Position numbers and translations under genes: made by a program. This document shows, piece after piece, positions 1-8,530 of a stretch of 64,000 nucleotides of DNA. How positions within the stretch are numbered: the first letter of the stretch is position 1; each line of letters opens with the position of its first letter. Source of the stretch: Achromobacter pulmonis (lineage in GTDB: Bacteria; Pseudomonadota; Gammaproteobacteria; Burkholderiales; Burkholderiaceae_B); assembly GCF_902859765.1 (NCBI RefSeq), contig NZ_CADIJV010000003.1, positions 1 through 64,000 of the forward strand, in the 5' to 3' direction. The notes under the pieces are model-generated. The model ran no database searches. It worked only from the letters and a program-made list of their open reading frames with translations, and was not told the DNA's origin.

Positions 1-317
1 CGGCCAGCACGCCGCCCGCGGCTGTGACGCCGCCCGCGGCCAGCACGCCGCCGGCCACCACCGCGCCGTCCGGCTCGGGTGCGCCTGCTGGCGCGTCCGC
101 CGCCTTGCCGGCCGAATGTGATGCTTACCTGACCAAGGTCAGCGCCTGCATGGACAAGCTTGGCGCTTCCAATCCCGCAGCGGCCAGCTTCAAGCAGCAG
201 CTCGATGCCGCCAAGACCCAGTGGGCGACGATCAGCGACAAGACGCAGTTGGCGGCGCAGTGCAAGCAGTCGGCCGATCTGTTCGCGCAGTCGGCAACGC
301 AGATGGGTTGTCCGTAA
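1..317 (+). CDS. C-terminal part of a Pro/Ala/Thr-repeat hypothetical protein (5' end outside window)
   Basis: The frame is open from the left edge, so this is the 3' end of a longer gene; the GTG at 24 is probably internal. The first 30 or so residues are low-complexity repeats of the type TPPAAS/TPPAT, which look like a flexible periplasmic or surface linker. The remaining 70 residues form a compact, probably helical domain with three cysteines (in AECDAY, SACMDK and AQCKQS) plus a C-terminal MGCP. I recognise no family. A signal peptide or lipobox, if present, lies outside the window. A hairpin followed by eight T ends the transcript at about 406. Confidence 0.6.
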   Translation, partial: ASTPPAAVTPPAASTPPATTAPSGSGAPAGASAALPAECDAYLTKVSACMDKLGASNPAAASFKQQLDAAKTQWATISDKTQLAAQCKQSADLFAQSATQMGCP

Positions 318-372
318 CGATGTTGGTAGGGGGTCGCTCCCAAGGCGGCCCGGTTTTCTCCTGTGCTTTGAT

Positions 373-406
373 GGGCGGTCACCGCATGCGGCCCGCCCTT
401 TTTTTT
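373..406 (+). terminator. Rho-independent terminator
   Basis: GGGCGG (373-378) pairs with CCGCCC (393-398) around a loop containing the palindrome CCGCATGCGG, and is followed by eight T (399-406). It lies between the first gene and ubiK. Confidence 0.65.
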
Positions 407-466
407 GCCCGCGGCCGATGTCGGGAAAGCACTACACTTAAGGGATCGAGAACACGTGAGGCCGCT

Positions 467-718
467 ATGAACAACCGCACCCAGTGGATGGAAGACATCC
501 AGAAGAACATTTCCGACCTGATCGCCCGCAGCCCGGCGGCGGACGTCGAGCGCAATGTGCGCGCCATGATGACGCAGACGTTTTCGAAACTCGACCTGGT
601 CACCCGCGAAGAGTTCGACGTGCAGGCCGACCTGCTGGCGCGCACCCGTGCGCGCGTCGATCAACTGGCCGCCACGGTCGAGCAGCTGGAGTCGCGCCTG
701 TCCGCCCTGGACAAGTAA
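467..718 (+). CDS. ubiK: UbiK-type ubiquinone biosynthesis accessory factor (BMFP/YqiC family)
   Basis: This 83-residue protein matches the BMFP/YqiC family in length and layout. An N-terminal amphipathic segment (MNNRTQWMEDIQKNISDLI) leads into a helical region, and a C-terminal coiled coil carries the family's LAARTRARV-type stretch (here DLLARTRARVDQLAATVEQL). In E. coli UbiK binds the lipid-carrier protein UbiJ and is needed for efficient aerobic ubiquinone synthesis; family members trimerise through the coiled coil and associate with membranes. The ATG at 467 starts the conserved MxxRTQWM segment; the frame is open further upstream but has no family-like sequence there. comM follows 86 bp downstream on the same strand, a neighbourhood often seen for yqiC-type genes in beta-proteobacteria. 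Confidence 0.88.
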   Translation: MNNRTQWMEDIQKNISDLIARSPAADVERNVRAMMTQTFSKLDLVTREEFDVQADLLARTRARVDQLAATVEQLESRLSALDK

Positions 719-804
719 TCGGCGCGGGATGTTTTTGCCACGGCCGCAATCGCGGCCGTATTCGTTTTCGGCATACTGGTCTTCGATCGTTACCGGAGAC
801 CGCC

Positions 805-2346
805 TTGACGCTTGCCGTAATCGCCAGCCGCACCCTCTGCGGCCTGCACGCCCACGCGGTGCGGGTCGAGACCCACCTTGGGCCGGGCCTGCCCAGTTTC
901 AATGTGGTGGGCCTGCCGGATACCGAGGTGCGCGAGAGCCGCGAGCGCGTGCGCGCAGCCATCATCAATAGCGGCTTCAATTTCCCCGCCGGCCGCATCA
1001 CGGTCAATCTGTCTCCGGCCGATATTCCCAAGGAGTCCGGCCGTTTCGATCTGCCCATCGCCGTCGGCCTGCTGCTGGCGGCGGGGCAGTTGGCGCAGCA
1101 GGGCGAAGCGGACGCGGCGGAAAGGGGCGTGGCCGAGGCCGCGCCCGATCCGCTGCTGGCCGGCCTGGTGCTGGCGGGCGAACTGTCGCTGACGGGGGCG
1201 CTGGTGCCTGTCTCCGCCGCGCTGGTGATTGCGCTGAGCGTGGCGCGCGAGTCGCCCGGCGCCACGCTGATCCTGCCCGCCGGCAGTGCCGAGCAGGCGG
1301 CCTGGGTGGAGGGGCTGCGGGTGCTGTCGGCGCGCAGCCTGGCGGATGTGGCGGCCCATGTCGCGGGCCTGTGCCGCTTGCCGGACGCGATGCCGGCCGC
1401 CTGGCCCGAGGCCCCGCCCGCACCCTGCCTGTCGGACGTGCACGGCCAGCCTGGGGCGCGGCGCGCCCTGGAGGTCGCGGCGGCCGGCGGCCACAGCTTG
1501 TTGATGGTGGGGCCGCCCGGGGCTGGCAAGAGCATGCTGGCCGCACGCCTGCCGGGGTTGTTGCCGCCGCTGGCGCGCACCCAGGCGCTCGAGGTCGCGG
1601 CAATCGCCGCGCTGGCGGGCGCGCCGGATACGCGCATGGGCACGCCGCCGTTCCGCGCGCCGCACCATTCGGCGTCGGCCTTCGCCCTGGTGGGCGGCGG
1701 CGGCCGGCCGCGGCCCGGCGAGATCAGTCTGGCCCATCATGGCGTGCTGTTCCTGGACGAGTTGCCCGAATTCAGCCGGCGCACGCTCGAGGCGCTGCGC
1801 GAGCCGCTGGAGACGGGCAGGGTGATCATCGCCCGCGCTCTGCATACCGCGCAATTCCCCGCCTGCTTCCAACTGGTGGCCGCGATGAATCCGTGCCCTT
1901 GCGGGTGGCGCGGGCACCCCCGCCGCGCCTGTCAGTGCACGCCGGATCAGGTGGCGCGCTATGCCGGCAAGGTCTCGGGGCCGCTGCTGGACCGCATCGA
2001 CCTGCATGTGACCCTGCCGCCGCCCGATCTTGACAGCCTGCAGGGCGCGCCGGGCGAAGCCTCGGCGCCGGTCCGGGCACGGGTGGCGCATTGCCGCGAA
2101 CGCCAGTTGGCGCGCCAGGGCAAGCCCAACGCCGGCCTGGCCGGGGCCGAACTAGAGCGTCATTGCGTGCTCGAGCCAGCCGCGCAGGCATTGCTGCTGC
2201 AGGCGATGCGGCAGCTGGCCGGCTCCGGCAGGGCCTTGCATCGCGCCTTGCGCGTCGCCCGCACCATTGCCGATCTGGATGGGGCGGACACGCTGGCGGC
2301 CAGTCACGTGGCCCAGGCGGTGCAGTACCGCCGGTCAGGGCTATGA
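805..2346 (+). CDS. comM: YifB/ComM-family Mg-chelatase-like AAA+ ATPase
   Basis: The 513-residue product has the usual ComM length. Its N-terminal Lon-protease-like ChlI domain begins TLAVIASRTLCGLHAHAV and includes VGLPDTEVRESRERVRAAI. The AAA+ module has a Walker A GPPGAGKS near residue 236 and a Walker B LFLDELPEF, followed by a cysteine-rich insert (CPCGWRGH...CQC) and a C-terminal helical lid. In naturally competent species ComM is a hexameric helicase that drives branch migration during integration of transforming DNA; in other bacteria its role is less clear. I chose the TTG at 805 because the family's conserved N-terminus starts there and GGAGA lies 6 bp upstream; no ATG or GTG fits. 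The gene is complete with no disrupted motif. Confidence 0.9.
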   Translation: MTLAVIASRTLCGLHAHAVRVETHLGPGLPSFNVVGLPDTEVRESRERVRAAIINSGFNFPAGRITVNLSPADIPKESGRFDLPIAVGLLLAAGQLAQQGEADAAERGVAEAAPDPLLAGLVLAGELSLTGALVPVSAALVIALSVARESPGATLILPAGSAEQAAWVEGLRVLSARSLADVAAHVAGLCRLPDAMPAAWPEAPPAPCLSDVHGQPGARRALEVAAAGGHSLLMVGPPGAGKSMLAARLPGLLPPLARTQALEVAAIAALAGAPDTRMGTPPFRAPHHSASAFALVGGGGRPRPGEISLAHHGVLFLDELPEFSRRTLEALREPLETGRVIIARALHTAQFPACFQLVAAMNPCPCGWRGHPRRACQCTPDQVARYAGKVSGPLLDRIDLHVTLPPPDLDSLQGAPGEASAPVRARVAHCRERQLARQGKPNAGLAGAELERHCVLEPAAQALLLQAMRQLAGSGRALHRALRVARTIADLDGADTLAASHVAQAVQYRRSGL

Positions 2347-2805
2347 TGGCAGGTCTTTCCCGAGGCCGTCCGCCGTCGCTGTCGGTTCCGTCCCTGCTTA
2401 TGTCGGGGCCTACGCTCCGGATGTGCGCGCCGGCTCGACAAACTCAGGGAAATCACCATATAATCAAAGGCTTTCCCGGATCCAGGCTATCTTTTTTGCC
2501 GCGGCCGCCGGGGGAAGGGCCTGAAAGTGGGCCTGAAAGCCGGGAGCGCCCTGGTGGTGTTTCCCGGTTGGGGGGTGGTTATGGCAGTACGTGGTTTGCA
2601 GTACGCCAAAAGCAGTAACCCCAGAGCAGTAACCCAAAGCAGTACCCCAAAGCAGTACCCCAGAAGTGGCAAGAGGTCCTCAAGTTTTGCCGCAATGGTG
2701 TAGGCCGAACGTTCCCGCCCTTGTGGCTGGCGCGGCGCCAACCGCCTTGCGACAAGCACCTCGCGTCATGTAAATCAACAATGCGTTTCAGTTTAGGGAA
2801 TCATC
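2347..2805 (+). promoter_or_regulatory. Promoter and long 5' leader of rpmI-rplT with tandem repeats
   Basis: No convincing gene lies in these 459 bp. A good sigma-70 promoter is visible: TCGACA at 2435-2440, an 18-bp spacer and TATAAT at 2459-2464. Transcription would start near 2471, leaving about 335 nt of leader before rpmI. The leader holds six GCAGTA-led repeats starting at 2584, 2598, 2612, 2626, 2639 and 2652. In other bacteria the rpmI-rplT operon is repressed by ribosomal protein L20 binding its leader, so a structured control region is plausible here, but I cannot show the L20 fold by eye. Confidence 0.6.
2584..2665 (+). repeat. Six-copy 13-14 nt tandem repeat with GCAGTA core
   Basis: GCAGTA occurs at 2584, 2598, 2612, 2626, 2639 and 2652, giving periods of 14, 14, 14, 13 and 13 nt. 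The units vary after the core (GTGGTTT, CGCCAAAA, ACCCCAGA, ACCCAAA, CCCCAAA, CCCCAGA). The array lies wholly in the untranslated leader of rpmI. Confidence 0.85.
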
Positions 2806-3003
2806 ATGCCCAAGATGAAAACCAAGAAAAGCGCCGCAAAGCGCTTTCAGGTTCGCGGCAGCGGATCCATCAAGCGTGGTCAGGCGTTCAAGCGTCACAT
2901 CCTGACCAAGAAGACCACCAAGAACAAGCGTCAACTGCGCGGTTCTGCGGCGGTTCACGAGACCAACGTGGCTTCCGTGAAAGCCATGATGCCTTTCGCT
3001 TGA
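2806..3003 (+). CDS. rpmI: 50S ribosomal protein L35
   Basis: The 65-residue, very basic protein starts [20 protein letters not shown], the hallmark of bacterial L35, and includes the [17 protein letters not shown] and RQLRG segments. It is a component of the large ribosomal subunit. The ATG at 2806 is preceded by AGGGAA at about 7 bp. It is followed after 17 bp by rplT, the standard pairing. Unusually, infC, which precedes rpmI in many bacteria, is not upstream here; comM is. Confidence 0.97.
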   Translation: MPKMKTKKSAAKRFQVRGSGSIKRGQAFKRHILTKKTTKNKRQLRGSAAVHETNVASVKAMMPFA

Positions 3004-3020
3004 TCTAAGGGAGATCTACT

Positions 3021-3380
3021 ATGCCTCGCGTCAAACGCGGCGTTACCGCCCGCGCACGTCACAAGAAAGTCATTTCCGCCGCCAAGGGTTACCGTGGCCG
3101 CCGCGGTAATGTGTTCCGTATCGCCAAGCAAGCGGTCATGCGCGCTGGCCAATACGCCTACCGCGACCGCCGCAACAAGAAGCGCACCTTCCGCGCGCTG
3201 TGGATCACGCGTATCAACGCCGCGGTCCGCGAACATGGCGTCAGCTACAGCGTGTTCATCGCTGGCCTGAAGAAGGCTGCGATCGAACTCGACCGCAAGG
3301 TCCTGGCCGATCTGGCCGTGCGCGACAAGGCCGGCTTTGCCGCCATCGTGCAGCAAGCCAAGGCTGCCTTGGCTGCCTGA
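3021..3380 (+). CDS. rplT: 50S ribosomal protein L20
   Basis: The 119-residue product begins [18 protein letters not shown] and contains the conserved [24 protein letters not shown] and LWITRINAA segments typical of L20. L20 is an early assembly protein that binds 23S rRNA through its long basic N-terminal extension; in several bacteria it also represses translation of its own operon. The start has a GGGAG Shine-Dalgarno (3010-3014) upstream. An 11-bp hairpin with a short T run separates it from pheS. Confidence 0.97.
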   Translation: MPRVKRGVTARARHKKVISAAKGYRGRRGNVFRIAKQAVMRAGQYAYRDRRNKKRTFRALWITRINAAVREHGVSYSVFIAGLKKAAIELDRKVLADLAVRDKAGFAAIVQQAKAALAA

Positions 3381-3409
3381 TCGCGCGCTTTAACTCATCG
3401 CGCATCGCT

Positions 3410-3443
3410 GCAAACGGGGCTGTAAAGGCCCCGTTTGCGTTTT
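3410..3443 (+). terminator. Terminator or attenuator hairpin between rplT and pheS
   Basis: GCAAACGGGGC (3410-3420) and GCCCCGTTTGC (3428-3438) form a perfect 11-bp stem with a 7-nt loop, followed by GTTTT. The short T run suggests partial termination, so pheS-pheT may be reached by read-through. Confidence 0.7.
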
Positions 3444-3457
3444 GAAGGCTGGATTTC

Positions 3458-4480
3458 ATGACTCAATCGGTTGATGACCTGGTTTCCCAGGCGCAAGAAC
3501 GGTTCGCCGCGGCTACCGACGCCGCCGCGCTCGAAAATGCAAAGGCCCGCTTCCTGGGCAAGGATGGCGCGCTGACGGTCCTGCTCAAAGGCCTGGGCAA
3601 GCTCGATCCCGAACAGAAGCGTGACATGGGCGCCCGGATCAATCAGGCCAAGCAGAAGGTCGAGGAGCTTCTGACGCTGCGCCGCGCCGCATTGGCGCAA
3701 GCGGAGCTCGATGCCCGCCTGGCCTCCGAAACCATTGATGTATCGCTGCCGGGCCGCGGCCGTGTGCCGGGCGGCATCCATCCGGTCATCCGGACCTGGG
3801 AGCGTGTCGAAGAGATCTTCCGCTCCATCGGCTTTGACGTGGCCGACGGCCCCGAAGTCGAGAACGACTGGACCAATTTCACCGCGCTCAACAACCCGCT
3901 GGACCATCCGGCGCGTTCCATGCAGGACACGTTCTACGTCGACATGAAAGACGCCGACGGCCTGCCGCTGCTGCTGCGCACGCACACCAGCCCTATGCAG
4001 GTGCGTTACGCTCGCATGCACAAGCCGCCCATCAAGGTCATTGCGCCGGGGCGCACCTACCGCGTCGACAGCGACGCCACGCACTCGCCCATGTTCCACC
4101 AAGTGGAAGGGCTCTGGATCGCCGAGGACATCTCGTTCGCCGACCTGAAGGGCGTGTATACCGATTTCCTGCGTTGCTTCTTCGAAAGCGACGATCTCGT
4201 CGTGCGTTTCCGCCCGTCGTTCTTCCCGTTCACCGAACCGTCGGCCGAAATCGACATGATGTTCACGTCGGGCCCGAACCGCGGCCGCTGGCTGGAGATC
4301 TCCGGCTCGGGCCAGGTGCACCCGCAGGTGGTGCGCAACTTCGGCCTGGACCCGGAACGCTATATCGGCTTTGCCTTCGGCTCCGGACTCGAGCGCCTGA
4401 CGATGCTGCGCTACGGCGTCAACGACCTGCGCCAGTTCTACGAAGGCGATTTGCGCTTCCTGCGCCAGTTCAACGAATAA
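3458..4480 (+). CDS. pheS: Phenylalanyl-tRNA synthetase alpha subunit
   Basis: PheS is the catalytic subunit of the alpha2-beta2 synthetase that charges tRNA-Phe in the cytoplasm. The 340-residue product has an N-terminal coiled-coil tRNA-binding arm, then the class II catalytic core. The motif 1 region [11 protein letters not shown], motif 2 around FHQVEGLWI and motif 3 [14 protein letters not shown] are all intact, and the family's [10 protein letters not shown] is present. The start follows the hairpin downstream of rplT; pheT begins 14 bp after its stop. No oddities were seen. Confidence 0.97.
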   Translation: MTQSVDDLVSQAQERFAAATDAAALENAKARFLGKDGALTVLLKGLGKLDPEQKRDMGARINQAKQKVEELLTLRRAALAQAELDARLASETIDVSLPGRGRVPGGIHPVIRTWERVEEIFRSIGFDVADGPEVENDWTNFTALNNPLDHPARSMQDTFYVDMKDADGLPLLLRTHTSPMQVRYARMHKPPIKVIAPGRTYRVDSDATHSPMFHQVEGLWIAEDISFADLKGVYTDFLRCFFESDDLVVRFRPSFFPFTEPSAEIDMMFTSGPNRGRWLEISGSGQVHPQVVRNFGLDPERYIGFAFGSGLERLTMLRYGVNDLRQFYEGDLRFLRQFNE

Positions 4481-4494
4481 CAGACGGCTAGATC

Positions 4495-6912
4495 ATGCAA
4501 TTTCCTGAATCCTGGCTGCGTACGCTGGTCAATCCTCCGATCGCAACCGATGAACTCGCGCACCGGCTCACCATGGCCGGCCTGGAAGTCGAAGACGCCG
4601 TGCCGGCCGCGCCCGCGTTCACGGGCGTGGTGGTCGCGCACATCGTCGAGATCGCTCCGCATCCCGATGCCGACAAGCTGCGCGTCTGCCAGGTCGATGA
4701 CGGCTCCGGCTCGCTGTTGCAGATCGTCTGCGGCGCGCCTAATGCGGCCGCCGGCCTGAAGGTGCCGCTGGCCCGCGTCGGCGCCGAACTGCCTGGCGGC
4801 ATGAAGATCGGCGTGGCCAAAATGCGCGGCGTGCAATCGTCGGGCATGTTGTGCTCGGCGCGAGAGCTGGGCCTGTCGCAGGATCATGCCGGGTTGCTGG
4901 AACTGCCGGCCGACCTGGTGCCGGGCCAGTCGATCCGCGAAGCGCTCGACCTGGATGACACCATCTTCACCTTGAAGATGACGCCCAACCGCGCCGACTG
5001 CCTGTCGATCCTGGGTGTGGCGCGCGAAGTCGCCGCGCTGACCGGCGCGCCGCTGTCGGTGCCCACCGCCAAGGCCGTGCCGGTGACGCTGGATGAACGC
5101 CTGCCCGTGACGGTCGAGGCGCCCGACCTGTGCGGCCGCTTCGGCGGCCGCGTGATCCGTGGCGTCAATGCCCGCGCGCAGACCCCCGACTGGATGAAGA
5201 CGCGTCTGGAGCGCGCCGGCCAACGTTCGGTGTCGGCGCTGGTGGACATCTCCAACTACGTCATGCTGGAACTGGGCCGTCCGTCGCACGTGTTCGACCT
5301 GGACAAGATTCGTGGCGACCTGTCGGTGCGCTGGGCGCGCGAAGGCGAAACGCTGGAACTGCTGAACGGCCAGACGGTCACGCTGGATTCGAAGGTCGGC
5401 GTGGTGGTGGCCGGCGACCAGGTCGAAAGCCTGGCCGGCATCATGGGCGGCGAGGCCACCTCGGTCACGCTCGACACGCAGAACATCTACCTGGAAGCCG
5501 CATTCTGGTGGCCGCAATCGCTGGCCGGCCGCGCGCGCCGCTACAAGTTCAGCTCCGAGGCCAGCCACCGCGGCGAGCGCGGCGTGGACTTCGCCACGAT
5601 CCCGCAGCACATCGAATTCATCACGCGCCTGATCGTCGATATCTGCGGCGGCCAGGCCGGTCCGCTGGATGACCAGATCGTCAACCTGCCCACGCGCGAG
5701 CCGGTGCGCATGCGCCTGGCGCGTTGCCATCGCGTGCTGGGCGTACCCGTCGCGCAGGCCGAAGTCGCCAGGATCTTCGGCAGTCTGGGTCTGGAATTCA
5801 CGCTTGACGGCGATGATTTCATCGTCACCCCGCCGTCGTACCGCTTCGACCTCGAAATCGAGGAAGATCTGATCGAGGAAGTGGCCCGCATCCATGGCTT
5901 CGAGAACATCCCCACGGTGCCGCCGATGGCGCGCGCCAAGATGTTCTCGCAGCCGGAAGTGCGCCGCGGCCCGCATGCGCTGCGCCGCCTGGCTGCCGCG
6001 CAGGACTACCAGGAAGTCGTCAACTACAGCTTCGTCGAAGCCGAGTGGGAGCGCGACTACGCCGGCAACGATACGCCGGTCAAGCTGGTCAACCCGATTG
6101 CCAGCCACCTGTCGGTGATGCGATCGAGCCTGATCGCTGGCCTGGTGGCCAACATCCGCCACAACGCCAATCGCAAGCAGACGCGCGTGCGCCTGTTCGA
6201 GCTGGGCCGCGTGTTCATGCGCGATGCCTCGGCCCTGGACGGCCCGCTGGAAGTGGCCGGCGTGCGCCAGCCGCTCAAGCTGGCGGGCGCCGCCTGGGGC
6301 CCGGCGGTGGAAGAGCAGTGGGGCGTGCCCGCGCGCCAGGTCGATTTCTTCGACGTCAAGATGGACGTACAGGCGCTTTTCGGCGCGCGTGGCGCCCGCC
6401 TGCGCTTCGAGGCCATGGTCCATCCGGCGCTGCATCCGGGCCGCAGCGCCCGCATCACGCTGGATGGCGCGGCGGTCGGCTTTATCGGTGAACTGCACCC
6501 GCGCTGGGCGCAGCAAGCCGATCTGGCGAACGCGCCGGTGGTGTTCGAACTGGACGTGCAGGCCCTGTCCGCAGGCGAGCTGCCGCAGGTGCGCGAACTG
6601 TCGCGCCAGCCCGTGGTGGTGCGCGACCTGGCCCTGTGGGTCGACGCGCCGGTGACGGTTCAGTCCATGCTGGACACGGTGGCCGCAACGGTCAAGGCCG
6701 ATCCGCAGCTGGCCGTGGTGCGGGACGTGCGCCTGTTCGATGTGTGGCGCGAAAAGGCCCAGGGCGACCAGCCCGTGGCCGAGAAAAGCCTTGCGTTCCG
6801 TTTCTGGCTACAGGACACTGAGGTCACACTGGACGAAGCCCGGGTGGCCGACTGCCTGGCGCGCATCAAAGACGCTTTGGTCAGTGCCCACGGCGCGCGC
6901 CAGCGCGCTTGA
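4495..6912 (+). CDS. pheT: Phenylalanyl-tRNA synthetase beta subunit
   Basis: The 805-residue length is typical of bacterial PheT. The domain order is visible: an OB-fold tRNA-binding domain (about residues 40-150, with [12 protein letters not shown] and GAPN), the B3/B4 editing domain, B5, a catalytic-like core ([14 protein letters not shown]), and a C-terminal ferredoxin-fold anticodon-binding domain ([15 protein letters not shown]). The beta subunit binds tRNA and hydrolyses mischarged Tyr-tRNA-Phe. It is co-transcribed with pheS and followed after 3 bp by ihfA, a common arrangement. Confidence 0.97.
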   Translation: MQFPESWLRTLVNPPIATDELAHRLTMAGLEVEDAVPAAPAFTGVVVAHIVEIAPHPDADKLRVCQVDDGSGSLLQIVCGAPNAAAGLKVPLARVGAELPGGMKIGVAKMRGVQSSGMLCSARELGLSQDHAGLLELPADLVPGQSIREALDLDDTIFTLKMTPNRADCLSILGVAREVAALTGAPLSVPTAKAVPVTLDERLPVTVEAPDLCGRFGGRVIRGVNARAQTPDWMKTRLERAGQRSVSALVDISNYVMLELGRPSHVFDLDKIRGDLSVRWAREGETLELLNGQTVTLDSKVGVVVAGDQVESLAGIMGGEATSVTLDTQNIYLEAAFWWPQSLAGRARRYKFSSEASHRGERGVDFATIPQHIEFITRLIVDICGGQAGPLDDQIVNLPTREPVRMRLARCHRVLGVPVAQAEVARIFGSLGLEFTLDGDDFIVTPPSYRFDLEIEEDLIEEVARIHGFENIPTVPPMARAKMFSQPEVRRGPHALRRLAAAQDYQEVVNYSFVEAEWERDYAGNDTPVKLVNPIASHLSVMRSSLIAGLVANIRHNANRKQTRVRLFELGRVFMRDASALDGPLEVAGVRQPLKLAGAAWGPAVEEQWGVPARQVDFFDVKMDVQALFGARGARLRFEAMVHPALHPGRSARITLDGAAVGFIGELHPRWAQQADLANAPVVFELDVQALSAGELPQVRELSRQPVVVRDLALWVDAPVTVQSMLDTVAATVKADPQLAVVRDVRLFDVWREKAQGDQPVAEKSLAFRFWLQDTEVTLDEARVADCLARIKDALVSAHGARQRA

Positions 6913-6915
6913 ACC

Positions 6916-7254
6916 ATGGGGAACCGTATGCTTGCCGAGCCGCGCACCCTGACCAAGGCCGAGCTGGCCGAACTGCTCTTTGAGCGGGTCGGCCTGAACA
7001 AACGCGAAGCCAAGGACATCGTCGACACGTTCTTCGAGGAAATCCGCGACGCCTTGGCGCGTGGCGATTCCGTCAAGCTCTCGGGCTTCGGAAATTTCCA
7101 GGTGCGCGACAAGCCGCCGCGTCCGGGGCGCAACCCCAAGACCGGCGAGACCATCCCCATCGCCGCACGCCGCGTGGTCACGTTCCACGCGAGTCAGAAA
7201 CTCAAGAGCGTGGTGGAGCAGGCCGCTCCCGCAGCGCCCGACGCCGAGGAGTGA
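6916..7254 (+). CDS. ihfA: Integration host factor alpha subunit
   Basis: This DNABII-family protein contains [33 protein letters not shown] and the DNA-arm motif [10 protein letters not shown], all diagnostic of IHF-alpha. IHF is a heterodimer with IhfB that bends DNA sharply in recombination, replication and promoter control. Two starts are possible: ATG 6916 (MGNRMLAEP) and ATG 6928 (MLAEP). I kept the first because it gives the short N-terminal extension I expect in bordetellae, but GGGGA before 6928 makes that start realistic. The C-terminal tail is rich in Ala, Pro and Glu. Confidence 0.93.
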   Translation: MGNRMLAEPRTLTKAELAELLFERVGLNKREAKDIVDTFFEEIRDALARGDSVKLSGFGNFQVRDKPPRPGRNPKTGETIPIAARRVVTFHASQKLKSVVEQAAPAAPDAEE

Positions 7255-7311
7255 TACGCTTTGTCGGTAATTGTTATCGGCTCTCGACGCATCGCGGCAT
7301 AGAATTCTCTT

Positions 7312-7743
7312 ATGACACGTACCGAATCCACCGTTACCTTACCGCCCATTCCCGCCAAGCGTTACTTCACCATCGGTGAGGTCAGCGAGTTGTGCGGAGT
7401 CAAGCCGCACGTCCTGCGGTACTGGGAACAGGAATTCACGCAGCTCAAGCCGGTGAAGCGGCGCGGCAACCGCCGCTATTACCAGCATCACGAAGTGCTG
7501 CTGATTCGCCGTATCCGTTCCTTGCTGTACGAGCAGGGCTTCACCATCAGCGGCGCGCGCAACCGCCTGGGCGATGCGCGCGACACGCCGCACGACCAGG
7601 ACGCGGCGGTGCGTCTGAGCGGTGCCGAGATGCAGGCGCTGCGCGCCGAACTGGGCAATGTGTCGGCGATGCTGGGCGAGGCGCTCGGCACGGCCGCGCC
7701 GGCTTCGGCCGGCAACGCGGTGAGCGCCAGCGCCACGGCCTGA
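7312..7743 (+). CDS. MerR-family transcriptional regulator
   Basis: The 143-residue product has an N-terminal winged helix of MerR type: [22 protein letters not shown] followed by [31 protein letters not shown] short C-terminal helical and Ala-rich region replaces an effector domain, and no cysteine cluster for metal sensing is seen. A MerR gene of this kind directly after ihfA is a conserved neighbourhood in beta- and gamma-proteobacteria, but its targets are unknown to me. It begins 57 bp after the ihfA stop and may be co-transcribed with it. Confidence 0.88.
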   Translation: MTRTESTVTLPPIPAKRYFTIGEVSELCGVKPHVLRYWEQEFTQLKPVKRRGNRRYYQHHEVLLIRRIRSLLYEQGFTISGARNRLGDARDTPHDQDAAVRLSGAEMQALRAELGNVSAMLGEALGTAAPASAGNAVSASATA

Positions 7744-7892
7744 GCGGCGTCCCGACGTTCAACGTTCAGTACCTTGCGAGCCATGCGCGCGCCTTGCATG
7801 AGAGAGATGCAGGCATCGCGCGGGGCACGCAGATTTTTCGAGTATTCGGCACTTTTTTTGCACCAATGCGTGCAAACATTTTTTAGGTCTGC

Positions 7893-7898
7893 TATACT
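7893..7898 (+). promoter_or_regulatory. Likely -10 box of the tRNA-Pro promoter
   Basis: TATACT lies 10 bp before the mature tRNA 5' end in an AT-rich stretch. The -35 region is not clear (GTGCAA at about 17 bp upstream is the best candidate). Confidence 0.45.
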
Positions 7899-7906
7899 CT
7901 TTTTCT

Positions 7907-7985
<79 letters not shown>

Positions 7986-7995
7986 GCAATACCCT

Positions 7996-8027
7996 AGGGG
8001 GTTAGTGATAGTAATCACTAACCCCCT
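7996..8027. terminator. Strong hairpin downstream of tRNA-Pro
   Basis: AGGGGGTTAGTGAT (7996-8009) and ATCACTAACCCCCT (8014-8027) form a perfect 14-bp stem with a 4-nt loop. It could terminate the tRNA transcript (TTCTCATTTT follows) and, read from the other strand, the integrase transcript. A role as an attachment-site element is possible but unproven. Confidence 0.7.
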
Positions 8028-8030
8028 TTC

Positions 8031-8375
8031 TCATTTTGGGGACTTTTGCGGGGACTTCCCCGTTAAAGCCGCCCCTCGCTTGAGCACCGTCAACGCCGGA
8101 CTGCGCGTGTCGGTTGCTGCGATGCGATTTGCATACTCGATCAGCTTGGTCAGCTCGGCCGCAGAGTAGTGCGACGTGATACTTCCATCGGTGTGGCCCA
8201 GTAGTGCCTTGCGATCCTCCTCCGGCACGTCAGCCGCATTCACCTTGTATAAGGCCATGGCCTGAAGGTGGTCGGGTAGCTCTTTAAAAAGCATGGCCTG
8301 CTCCTCCCACGACAAGGGGTAGGGTTTCCCAGTCGTATGAATCGCGGTTGAGCGTCCGGCATTTATCGGATGCTC
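8031..8375 (-). pseudogene. Tyrosine recombinase (integrase) remnant with internal deletion
   Basis: Translated on the minus strand, the frame reads HTTGKPYPLSWEEQAMLF...DHLQAMALYKVN and then jumps straight to VPEEDRKALLGHTDG and SITSHYSAAEL. The first part matches the start of the catalytic domain of phage/island integrases; the second matches the C-terminal end with the catalytic tyrosine (SHYS). Roughly 100 residues that normally lie between them, carrying the catalytic Arg and the His-x-x-Arg motif, are missing without loss of frame. The N-terminal arm-binding and core-binding domains are also gone; a stop codon precedes the remnant at 8376-8378. A short ORF from a TTG at 8315 (94 codons) remains, but no active recombinase could result. 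Confidence 0.82.
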
Positions 8376-8530
8376 CTAAATTCCATTACCCACCACCAGG
8401 GATAGCATCTGAGGCGCCGGCGCCGTTGTTCTGCCTGGACTCTCGTGTTCGAGCCGGTCATTTCATCGCCCTGTCGATCGCGCGGGTATGATGCGAGCAG
8501 ATCTCTCAACTGCTTTCGAAGGGGCTGAAC

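Noticed and set aside
2584-2665. Short regular repeats resembling a CRISPR array
   Set aside because: The units are 13-14 nt with no spacers between them and no cas genes nearby; this is a simple tandem array.
2487-2759. Minus-strand 90-codon ORF with a hydrophobic stretch
   Set aside because: Its hydrophobic part is the translation of the GCAGTA repeats, it lies antisense in the rpmI leader, and no ribosome-binding site was seen.
4438-6516. 692-codon ORF antisense to pheT
   Set aside because: It is a shadow of pheT, typical of GC-rich DNA; the translation is rich in His, Arg, Gln and Ala with no domain.
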